Shown here piece after piece: positions 51,041 to 57,972 of a stretch of DNA of 64,000 nt. The position numbers and the translations under genes were made by a program. The notes below the pieces were generated by a model. The model saw only the letters and a program-made list of their open reading frames with translations. It was not told the origin of the DNA and made no database searches. The DNA lies in contig CAITWF010000111.1 of NCBI GenBank assembly GCA_903896015.1, positions 37,224-101,223 of the forward strand, read 5' to 3'. The stretch's first letter is position 1. Every line of letters starts with the position of its first letter. Source of the DNA: an uncultured Opitutia bacterium. GTDB taxonomy: Bacteria > Verrucomicrobiota > Verrucomicrobiia > Opitutales > Opitutaceae.

Positions 51041-52579
51041 TCAAAACGTCGCACTCACCTCTTGCTGCTGGCCGGGGTCGAGCAACTGGGCCCCGAGGGC
51101 GGTGCACTCGGTCTCGTCGTTTTTGTAGAGTTTAAATTTCACGGGCGCGGCGGCGTCGCTCGTTTCCCAGCGCCATTTGCCGATCGAGACGAATTGGAGT
51201 GGGACGCCTTTTTCCCAACTCAGGCCTGGGCCTTCGCCGCGGATGAAGAGGCGGTTGCCGATGCCGATGTAGGCGGTAACGAGCAGACGGGTGGCGCCGT
51301 CGGACGAGAGCCCGCGTTCGCCGACTTCGGCGGACTCGGCGGCGGGCGTCTCCGTGATGTCGAGCGTCAGGGAGTCGTCCGCAGTTTCTGGCGTGGATTT
51401 CTTCGGGACCCGTTTCCTCGCGGACTTGGCCGACTCGGTGCTGGGCGGTTCGGGCGCGGGTGAGGTCGGAATTTCCGTCGCCGCGGGCGGCGCGGCGAGG
51501 TGGCCGGCGAACGGCTCCGCCGAGTGCGGTGCAACGGGCGCAACCTCTGGGATTGCGGCCGCGGGGATTGGGGGAGGCTCTTCCCCTTTAGGCTCCGCCT
51601 TCGCCGAGGCTTCGGCGGACAGGTTTTGGATTTCGGATTTTGGATTGGTCTCGCCGGTGATAATCGTGGTCTCGCTCGCGATCGGGACCGCGGCTTCGAG
51701 CGTTGCGGAGGGCGCGGGCGTTTCCTCGGCGGTGGCTTCGCGACGCGGCTTGCGGGGGCGCTTCGGCGGATGCGCGGCGCTGTCGGTTTTTGGCGCATCC
51801 GTCGCAGTGGGTTCGGCCGGGGTCGAATCCGCCGGGGGTGGTGAAGCGAGTGTTGCGGTCTCGGGTGCAGCCGCGGGAGCCGGAGTCGGTGCGGCCGGCG
51901 GGACGGAAAGAGCTTTCGCGGCGGCTTCGAGCGCCGCGATTTTGGATTCGATCGCGGCGAGGGCGGTGGCGAGCTTCGCATCGAGTGCGCCGGCATCGCT
52001 TTGAGTTTTCGACAGCGACTCGGTCACGGCGACCAGGCGCTTTTGCGCCGCCGTTTCAAGCTTGGCTGCTTCGGCGGTGGCCTTGGAGATTTTGTCGGAA
52101 ATCGAGTCGAGCCGCTCGCTCTCGGAGGAGCGCAGCGCGGCGACTTCCTTTTCCAATTCCTCGCGCTCGTTGCTGTCGACCTCGGCGAGCCGCTGCGAAA
52201 ACTCCGCGATTTTTTCCTGCAACTGATGCGGGAGCTTCTCGGCGTGGCGGAGATTTTTTTGGACGAGCTCGGAGATTTCGTTGAGGCCGTTGGCGGCGAT
52301 GCTGATTTGCTCGGCGGAGGTTGTGATGGTGCGCGCGAGCGCCTCCAGCGCCCGCTGGCGATCGTCGAGGGTCTCGTTTTTTTGTGACTCGTAGTTGGCG
52401 ACCAGCGGCACGAGGCCGACGACGGCACCGGCGATGACGCAGGCGACGATGAGAAACATCGTCAGCTCCGAATACGGCCGGTGGGCGTTGGCGGCGATCG
52501 CCGCGGCGGCGGCAAGCAGCGCGAGATCGGTAACGATGAAGATCCAGGTGGGCAGTTTGGGCTGGGTGGAAGGCGTCAT
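51041..52579 (-). CDS. Membrane-anchored coiled-coil protein with Pro/Ala linker and conserved C-terminal domain
   Basis: A protein of 512 residues. Two N-terminal membrane helices (about 14-32 and 40-62) are followed by a long coiled coil (about 75-225) carrying LEKEVAALRSSESERL. A Pro/Ala/Thr/Ser-rich linker of some 180 residues follows. The C-terminal domain of about 80 residues is compact (ATRLLVTAYIGIGNRLFIRG, then G-P-G-L-S-W-E-K-G-V-P-L-Q-F and W-E-T-S-D). I do not recognise the family. The linker contains a palindromic repeat in frame, seen as S-A-E-A-S-A-K-A-E. ATG 52579 sits just before the first helix. Confidence 0.75.
   Translation of the reverse strand: MTPSTQPKLPTWIFIVTDLALLAAAAAIAANAHRPYSELTMFLIVACVIAGAVVGLVPLVANYESQKNETLDDRQRALEALARTITTSAEQISIAANGLNEISELVQKNLRHAEKLPHQLQEKIAEFSQRLAEVDSNEREELEKEVAALRSSESERLDSISDKISKATAEAAKLETAAQKRLVAVTESLSKTQSDAGALDAKLATALAAIESKIAALEAAAKALSVPPAAPTPAPAAAPETATLASPPPADSTPAEPTATDAPKTDSAAHPPKRPRKPRREATAEETPAPSATLEAAVPIASETTIITGETNPKSEIQNLSAEASAKAEPKGEEPPPIPAAAIPEVAPVAPHSAEPFAGHLAAPPAATEIPTSPAPEPPSTESAKSARKRVPKKSTPETADDSLTLDITETPAAESAEVGERGLSSDGATRLLVTAYIGIGNRLFIRGEGPGLSWEKGVPLQFVSIGKWRWETSDAAAPVKFKLYKNDETECTALGAQLLDPGQQQEVSATF
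51594..51646. repeat. Palindromic repeat and ATTTTGGATTT-like repeat inside a coding region
   Basis: TCCGCC-TTCGCC and GGCTTC-GGCGGA (51594-51619) form a palindrome. It is followed at 51624-51646 by a TTTTGGATTTC-GGATTTTGG stretch. Both are words that recur as dispersed repeats in PVC-group genomes. Here they are read in frame within the linker of the coiled-coil protein. That they are dispersed in this genome is not shown by this window. Confidence 0.5.
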
Positions 52580-52699
52580 GAGGGGCGTCGCGGGCGGCGG
52601 AAAGTTTGTGCGGCCCGCGGGCGCGCGGCTCAAGGAGAAATCGGTGCGCAAAATCGGGGTTGTGCCGGGGGGGGCGCGCGCGCCAGCGTGGGGCTCGCG

Positions 52700-52981
52700 A
52701 TGGATTTCCCCCATTTCATGCGGATCGAGCGCGACGGACCGGGCCGGGCGAGACACTGCGTGGTGCATCTGGTCGATCCGAAATTCTCGCTCGAGATCGA
52801 GCCGGATCGCGAGGCCCCGGACAAGATTGGCCGCGGCGTGATCAAGCGCGTGCGCGTGCCGAACTCGTGGGCGGGCGACTATGGGAAGTGTGCCAAGCTG
52901 CTGAGCGCGGCACAGGAATTCTTCACCGAGTCGCTCGCGACACCCGCACCGAAAGCGGAAACGCGTCGCTTCGGCGTCTAA
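52700..52981 (+). CDS. Small conserved hypothetical protein
   Basis: A protein of 93 residues: MDFPHFMRIERDGPGRARHC, then L-V-D-P-K-F-S-L-E-I-E-P-D, then K-C-A-K-L-L-S-A-A-Q-E-F-F and a charged tail. The composition looks like a real soluble protein, and the frame stays open through a region where both neighbours face away. No family is recognised. It is divergent from the coiled-coil protein gene and convergent with the EF-hand gene. Confidence 0.6.
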   Translation: MDFPHFMRIERDGPGRARHCVVHLVDPKFSLEIEPDREAPDKIGRGVIKRVRVPNSWAGDYGKCAKLLSAAQEFFTESLATPAPKAETRRFGV

Positions 52982-52995
52982 GACCTCCGCGCGGG

Positions 52996-53624
52996 TCAGT
53001 TGCCCATCAGCGTCGCGCGATAGCCGGCGTTCAATTCTTCGAACGTGAGCGCGCCGTCGCGGTCTTTGTCGAAGCTCTTGAACTCCGCCGCTGGCATGTA
53101 GGCGGCTTCGGCGGGGGAAAGTTTACCGTCGTGGTCGGTGTCGAGGGCCTCAAATGCCTTCATGAGTGTCTCGCGCAATTCGGAGAGTTGGATGATGCCG
53201 TCGTGATTGCGATCGTTCCAACCGAACTGCTCCATGACGATGAAGAGTTCGTATTCGACGAAGAGCAGGTGGTCATCGCGATCGATGTCGGCGAGGTGGA
53301 AGAGCGCGCGGCGCAGTTCCATGAACTCGGTGAGGCTGAGACGACCGTCGTGGTCGGTGTCGGCGCGCAGAAACGTGTCCTGTGCGATGTTGCTCGCCTG
53401 CAACTCGTCGGGATCGATGAAGTCGTTTTTTTTTTGTCGGCGGCGCGGAAGAGCGCGAACGAGGCGCGATCCCATTCGTCGAGGTTGAGCGCGTCGTTGC
53501 CGGTCGTGTCCATCGCGACGAACGCCAGGCGGATTTGCGCGGCGGTGGGCAGCGCCCGCGCGGTGAGCGCGCTGAGCAGAAAAATCAGCGTGACGGCCTG
53601 CCACGCGCCGCGGAACCGGGGCAT
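52996..53624 (-). pseudogene. Secreted EF-hand protein with a frameshift at an A10 run
   Basis: The first frame (from ATG 53624) has a signal peptide (MPRFRGAWQAVTLIFLLSALTARA) and D-T-T-G-N-D-A-L-N-L-D-E-W. It then meets ten consecutive A (minus strand; T run 53426-53435) and goes out of frame. The second frame continues K-N-D-F-I-D-P-D-E-L, then five calcium-binding type loops such as D-T-D-H-D-G-R-L-S, D-R-N-H-D-G-I-I-Q and D-K-D-R-D-G-A-L-T. Eleven A would restore one protein of about 210 residues with some seven EF-hand-like loops. The cause may be polymerase slippage, decay or sequencing error. Followed 11 bases upstream by another secreted protein gene. Confidence 0.7.
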
Positions 53625-53634
53625 GGGATAGAGC

Positions 53635-53916
53635 TCAGGATTTCGTGGCGGCCTTCCAGCTCGCGTAGGCGCGCTGGTCGGCGGTCATCTGGGTGACCTG
53701 GGCTTTCGTTGCCGGCTTTTCGGTCGCGGTCGAAGGGCTCACCGCGAGACCGAGCCGGCCGCCGAGCGGGTCGGGGCTGACAGCTTGCAGTGCCGCGACG
53801 AGCGCAGTCGCGCGGGCGTCGGCCTTCGGCGCCGCGGCCAGCATGGGCTGGGAGGCGGCGAGAAGGCCGGCGAACGCGAATGACAAAACCGAAAGAGTGG
53901 GGCGGGGAGTGCTCAT
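53635..53916 (-). CDS. Small secreted hypothetical protein
   Basis: A protein of 93 residues with a signal peptide (MSTPRPTLSVLSFAFAGLLAASQPMLAAA). The mature part is Ala/Lys-rich: P-D-P-L-G-G-R-L-G-L-A-V and a helical tail T-K-A-Q-V-T-Q-M-T-A-D-Q-R. No family recognised. Its stop lies 10 bases before the EF-hand gene start, same strand, so the two are co-transcribed and both exported. Confidence 0.6.
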   Translation of the reverse strand: MSTPRPTLSVLSFAFAGLLAASQPMLAAAPKADARATALVAALQAVSPDPLGGRLGLAVSPSTATEKPATKAQVTQMTADQRAYASWKAATKS

Positions 53917-54009
53917 GGCGTATGAAGGATTTACCCTAGATTACACCACGCGGTCGGCCGCGACATCGGTAGCTTTACCCCGGAGATTGCGTAATTTTTG
54001 GGCGTAGTC

Positions 54010-54390
54010 CTACGCACCGAGCGCGATGCGCCGCCACGTCGTGATGCAGAGCGACACGAGCACGGCCACGCGCAGCGCGCCCTCAAACGTCAGTAGCACC
54101 AGCACCCACTTGAGCGTACAGCCGCGCCGCAACGAAAACCCGATCGCTGTCAGGCCGAGTAACGCCAGCCCGAACACGCGTCCCATCGGCAGCGCCAGCA
54201 GCGCGAGCATCCATAGCCCGTAAAAAATGATCGTCACGCTCCAGAAAAAGGCCGCCGCCTCACCGAGCCCGAGTGATCGTGGATCGGCCCCGCGCGCGAT
54301 CTGCTTGATGCCGAGGTAGCGCTCGCAGAGCACAAGCTGCGCGATCTCGAAGATCAGGAACAGCGGCGCAAGCAGGAGCAGAAAAATCAT
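54010..54390 (-). CDS. Small four-helix membrane protein
   Basis: A protein of 126 residues with about four hydrophobic segments (1-20, 48-65, 68-84 and 96-115). It has a short polar loop R-Y-L-G-I-K-Q-I-A-R-G. The ATG at 54390 directly begins the first helix, M-I-F-L-L-L-L. No family recognised. It is the last gene of a run with the DUF6702-like protein and M1 peptidase, 49 bases after the former. Confidence 0.65.
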   Translation of the reverse strand: MIFLLLLAPLFLIFEIAQLVLCERYLGIKQIARGADPRSLGLGEAAAFFWSVTIIFYGLWMLALLALPMGRVFGLALLGLTAIGFSLRRGCTLKWVLVLLTFEGALRVAVLVSLCITTWRRIALGA

Positions 54391-54439
54391 GCGGGCAGAA
54401 AAGCCGATCGGCCGGGGCTTGGCAACGTGCGCGTCGCGC

Positions 54440-54958
54440 TCACGGCCACGTGATCGCTTGCTCGTGGGCGTCGAGGAAGAGCAGGGTCTTCTGGCGGGCC
54501 GGCGCAACCGAATGATCGCGCAGGCGGAGGGAGTTGAGCTGATCGGAAAACGTTTCGCGCAGCACGGCATCGGCGATCGTCGCGTCGGCGGTGCCACCCG
54601 GGAGCGGACAGGTCAGGTAAACCCAGAGGTGCTGATCGCCGTCCTTCAGCTCGCGGCCGACCCAGGCGAGCGGCTGCGCGGCCGCGTCGCGGGATTTCAC
54701 GGCGAGCGAGCGGCGCACGAGCGCGAACAGCAGCGCATCAAGTTCGGCGGCCGGCGTGGCGCCGAACTTGATCTTTTTTCCGGCCGAGGCGGTGAGTGCG
54801 GCCTCGGCGTCGTCGGTGAAAAGGCGCAGCGCGATTTCGAGCCGCGCCGGCGCCGGCCGGTAGTCAAGCTCGGCGGTGCTGGCGTGGATCGGATGGGCGC
54901 GCGCCGTGGAGACGAGCGCGCCCAAAACGATCGCGGCAAACAGCGCGCGGCGGGTCAC
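54440..54958 (-). CDS. Secreted DUF6702-like protein
   Basis: A protein of 172 residues with a signal peptide (MTRRALFAAIVLGALVSTARA) followed by H-P-I-H-A-S-T-A-E-L-D-Y. L-E-I-A-L-R-L-F-T-D-D-A-E-A-A-L lies next, then a repeated beta pattern with L-K-D-G-D-Q-H-L-W-V-Y-L. The H-P start and F-T-D-D motif match the DUF6702 family, often found beside M1 peptidases. The ATG overlaps the peptidase stop (ATGA at 54955-54958). Function unknown. Confidence 0.75.
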   Translation of the reverse strand: MTRRALFAAIVLGALVSTARAHPIHASTAELDYRPAPARLEIALRLFTDDAEAALTASAGKKIKFGATPAAELDALLFALVRRSLAVKSRDAAAQPLAWVGRELKDGDQHLWVYLTCPLPGGTADATIADAVLRETFSDQLNSLRLRDHSVAPARQKTLLFLDAHEQAITWP

Positions 54959-57357
54959 GGCGACTCGGGCTTGGCATCGCCGTCAGGCTTCTTCCCGGCG
55001 GCGGGCTTCGCCTTCTTTTCCGCCTCGTCCCTCAATTCTTTCATCGGATTCGCAGTGCGCGGCTCGTTGAAGAGCTGGAAGCGGCTCTTGATCGGGCGGC
55101 GGGGCCAGAAGTTATTTTCGACGTCGGCATCGGCGGTCTCCTCGTGCGGGTCGAGTTGGAGCGCTTTGATCTCCTTGGTGGTGACAAGGAGTTTGGAGAT
55201 CTTGGCGTTGTCGACCCGCCAGATTTCGGCGGGGATGCGCAGCTCCTCGGTGGAGCCGTCGGCATAGTCGATTTTCAGGATGACGGGCGTGACGAGGCCG
55301 CCGACGTTCGAGAGTTCGACGAGGTAAAAATTGCGCGCCGTCTTCAGCAGCTCGGGCTTGATTTTTTCCTTCGCGAGGCCCTTGAGCAGGCTGGAGTATT
55401 TTTCCTTGTCGCTGGGCAGGAGCGTGGCCTCGTCGAAGCTGTTGTAGAAATCCTTCAGCTCCGGGTAGTCGTCGATGCGCTTGGGCTCGGTGGCGTTGCG
55501 CTGGTGAGAGAGCGTCTCGGGCTTCGCGTCTTTCTCGGCCTTGGCGCGCGGTTTCTCGATGGCCGGATCGCGGGTGTCGAGCGTGTATTGGCGGACGGCA
55601 TCGATGGAGACATCCACGTGATCGTTGGTGTAGAACCAGCCGCGCCAGAACCAGTCGAGGTCGATGCCGCTGGCATCCTCCATGGTGCGGAAAAAGTCCG
55701 CGGGATAGGGATGCTTGAAGGCCCAGCGCTGCGCGTAGGTTTTGAATGCGTGATCGAAGAGTTCGCGGCCGAGGACGGTTTCGCGGAGGAGGTTGAGCGC
55801 GGTGGCGGGCTTGGCGTAGGCGTTGGGCCCGAGCAGGAGGATGGATTCGCTGTTGGTCATGATCGGCACCTGGCCGGGGCCGGTCATGTAGGCGACGATG
55901 TCGCGCGGTTCTCCGCGCATGGACGGATAATCTTTTTCCCAGGCCTGCTCGGCAAGGTACTGGCAAAACGTGTTGAGCCCCTCGTCCATCCACGTCCACT
56001 GGCGCTCGTCGGAGTTGACGATCATGGGGAAGTAGTTGTGGCCGACCTCATGGATGACGACCGAGATCAGGCCGTATTTGGTGCGCTTGCTGTAGGTGCC
56101 ATCTTCATCGGGCCGCGGGCCGTTGAAGCAAATCATCGGGTATTCCATGCCGCCGACGGGACCGTTGATCGATTGGGCGACGGGGTAGGGGAACGGGAAC
56201 GTGTGCGCGGAGTAGACGTCGAGCGTGTGGATGATCGCGTGCGTGGAATAATGGCTCCAGAGCGGCTCGGCCTCCTTCGGGTAGAACGACATCGCCAGCA
56301 CCGGCTTCTTGGGATCGGGCGAGGCGTGCTGGGGTGCACCCATCGCATCCCAGATAAATTTGCGCGAGGTGGCGAAGGCAAAGTCGCGGACGTTTTTTGC
56401 AGCGAAGGTCCAGGTCTTCTTGCCGGCCGGCTTGTTGGACTCGTTTTTCTTCGCCTCCTCGGGCGTGACGACGAAGACCGGCGCCTTGGCGGTCTCGGCC
56501 TGCTTCAGGCGATCGCGTTGCGCGGCCGTGAGCACCTGCTCGGGATTTTGCAGTACGCCGGTACCAGCGACGATGTGATCGTCGGGCACGGTGAGCCGCA
56601 CGAGGTAGTCACCAAACTCGAGCGTGAATTCGCCGCGACCAATGAACTGCTTGTGCTGCCAGCCCATGGTGTCGTTGTAGACGGCCATGCGCGGGAACCA
56701 CTGGGCGATTTCGTAGATGTAGTTCTGGTCCTTTTCGAAATACTCATAGCCGCTGCGGCCCCCGACGATTTTGGCATCGTTGACCAAGTAGCTCCACGCG
56801 ACGTGAAACGTCGTCTTCGCACCGGGCGCGAGCGGCTGCGGCAGGTCGACGCGCATCATCGTCTTTACGATCGTGTGGGCGAGCGGCTGGCCGGAGGCGT
56901 CGCTCACTTCGCCAATCTTGAGGGCACTGTCGTAGGTCTCGCGCGCGAGGATCGACTCGAGCGAGCGGTAGGGAAACTTGTCGAGCGGATCGGCGCCGCC
57001 GCGGCCACCGAGGGAGGAGGCGATGTTGGCGTCGGAATTTTTCGCGTGGAGATTCGCGTCGAGCTGCAGCCAGAGATAGGTGAGCGAATCGGGCGAGTTG
57101 TTGGAGTAGACGATCGTCTCGCGGCCGGCGATCGACTGATGGGCGTCGTTGAGTTCGGCGTCGATGGTGTAGTCGGCGCGCTGCTGCCAGTAGCCGCGGC
57201 CGGGCGCGCCGGAGGCGGTGCGCTGTTCGTTGGGCGTCGGCAGTAGCTCCTCGAGCTGGCGAAACTTGTCGGTCGGGAGCGGCTTGGTCGCGTAGGGTTG
57301 CGCCAGCAGCGAAACGGCGGCGCACGTCAGCGCCGCGAGAGTAAGCAGGAAACGCAT
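54955..57357 (-). CDS. Secreted M1-family zinc metallopeptidase
   Basis: A protein of 800 residues with a signal peptide (MRFLLTLAALTCAAVSLLAQ). An M1-type N-terminal beta domain includes YTIDAELNDAHQSIAGRETI. The catalytic domain has H-E-V-G-H-N-Y-F-P (HExxH, about residue 437) and the third ligand in W-M-D-E-G-L-N-T-F (about residue 460). The GxMEN-type exopeptidase motif is replaced by G-G-M-E-Y-P near residue 400. A Lys/Glu-rich C-terminus ends the protein. It hydrolyses peptides in the periplasm or outside. It heads the operon with the DUF6702-like and membrane genes. Confidence 0.88.
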   Translation of the reverse strand: MRFLLTLAALTCAAVSLLAQPYATKPLPTDKFRQLEELLPTPNEQRTASGAPGRGYWQQRADYTIDAELNDAHQSIAGRETIVYSNNSPDSLTYLWLQLDANLHAKNSDANIASSLGGRGGADPLDKFPYRSLESILARETYDSALKIGEVSDASGQPLAHTIVKTMMRVDLPQPLAPGAKTTFHVAWSYLVNDAKIVGGRSGYEYFEKDQNYIYEIAQWFPRMAVYNDTMGWQHKQFIGRGEFTLEFGDYLVRLTVPDDHIVAGTGVLQNPEQVLTAAQRDRLKQAETAKAPVFVVTPEEAKKNESNKPAGKKTWTFAAKNVRDFAFATSRKFIWDAMGAPQHASPDPKKPVLAMSFYPKEAEPLWSHYSTHAIIHTLDVYSAHTFPFPYPVAQSINGPVGGMEYPMICFNGPRPDEDGTYSKRTKYGLISVVIHEVGHNYFPMIVNSDERQWTWMDEGLNTFCQYLAEQAWEKDYPSMRGEPRDIVAYMTGPGQVPIMTNSESILLLGPNAYAKPATALNLLRETVLGRELFDHAFKTYAQRWAFKHPYPADFFRTMEDASGIDLDWFWRGWFYTNDHVDVSIDAVRQYTLDTRDPAIEKPRAKAEKDAKPETLSHQRNATEPKRIDDYPELKDFYNSFDEATLLPSDKEKYSSLLKGLAKEKIKPELLKTARNFYLVELSNVGGLVTPVILKIDYADGSTEELRIPAEIWRVDNAKISKLLVTTKEIKALQLDPHEETADADVENNFWPRRPIKSRFQLFNEPRTANPMKELRDEAEKKAKPAAGKKPDGDAKPESP

Positions 57358-57738
57358 CTGCGCACGACAGCCCGTCGCGTGCCGGCTGGCAAAGCGAAAT
57401 CTGCCCGCTCGCGGACCCCGGGGCCCAGGGCTCAGGGCCGAGGGCTAAATGGAGCCCGCGCCGCGGCTCATTGTCTCTTTTGGGATTAAATTTGCTGGGC
57501 GGGCCGCTCGATTGCCGCCGGCGCAACCACCGCGGCAAAGGACTAGTCATGCCAGTTTTCGAACTGTAGCCCGGGCCTCCGGCTGAATTCCTGGAGATGA
57601 CGCGGAACCACCGTGGCCCCGAGCCGGAGGGCTTGCACTGCGATCAAGGTGCAAGTCGTGTGGTTTGAGCGGACGCTGGCCCCATTGTCCCGTCGCCACC
57701 GGCTTGTTCCATAGGCTTCGTATTAGAAACGCCGTGAT

Positions 57739-57775
57739 GTCTGAAAATTAAAACGAGCAAGACTATCTTGCCGGA
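57739..57775. repeat. Direct repeat, copy 1 (quinoprotein flank)
   Basis: GTCTGAAAATT and TTGCCGGA are exactly shared with copy 2 at the same spacing of 29 bases. Some 27 of 37 positions agree overall. The copies lie outside both ends of the quinoprotein gene. Confidence 0.5.
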
Positions 57776-57856
57776 GTTCGCGCAGAATGCCGAAGCCTAC
57801 GACTACGGACTGCGCACGAACGACCCCACAGGTGCGTGCATTTCGCGGCTAAGACT

Positions 57857-57889
57857 CCCGAAACCGGCTGCTTCTCGGGCTCCTTTTTT
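57857..57889 (+). terminator. Possible plus-strand terminator without assigned gene
   Basis: CCCGA (57857-57861) pairs with TCGGG (57875-57879), extended by weaker pairs on both sides, and T6 follows at 57884-57889. If real it would end a plus-strand transcript coming from the gene-free region, possibly a small RNA. No promoter can be assigned. Confidence 0.25.
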
Positions 57890-57972
57890 CGAGATAAAGG
57901 TTAGGCTCATCGCGCAGGCAAGGGAGTCGGGCTGACACCTTTGCCGACCGCTTTCGATCCGCCGCGAGGCTT

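Larger units (their letters stand above)
57358..57972. other. Long intergenic region; no gene seen
   Basis: No convincing protein gene is seen. Contents: GC-rich blocks near 57410-57450 with repeated AGGGCTCAGGGC words; an inverted GCCTCCGGCT/AGCCGGAGGC pair near 57570-57630; one copy of the 37-base repeat at 57739-57775; and a plus-strand hairpin with a T6 tail near 57857-57889. It must include the promoter of the M1 peptidase gene. Confidence 0.5.

Noticed and set aside
55144..57246. 700-codon plus-strand frame opposite the M1 peptidase gene
   Set aside because: Shadow frame. The minus strand has the HExxH zinc site, a signal peptide and an ATGA-coupled neighbour; the plus frame has no domain.
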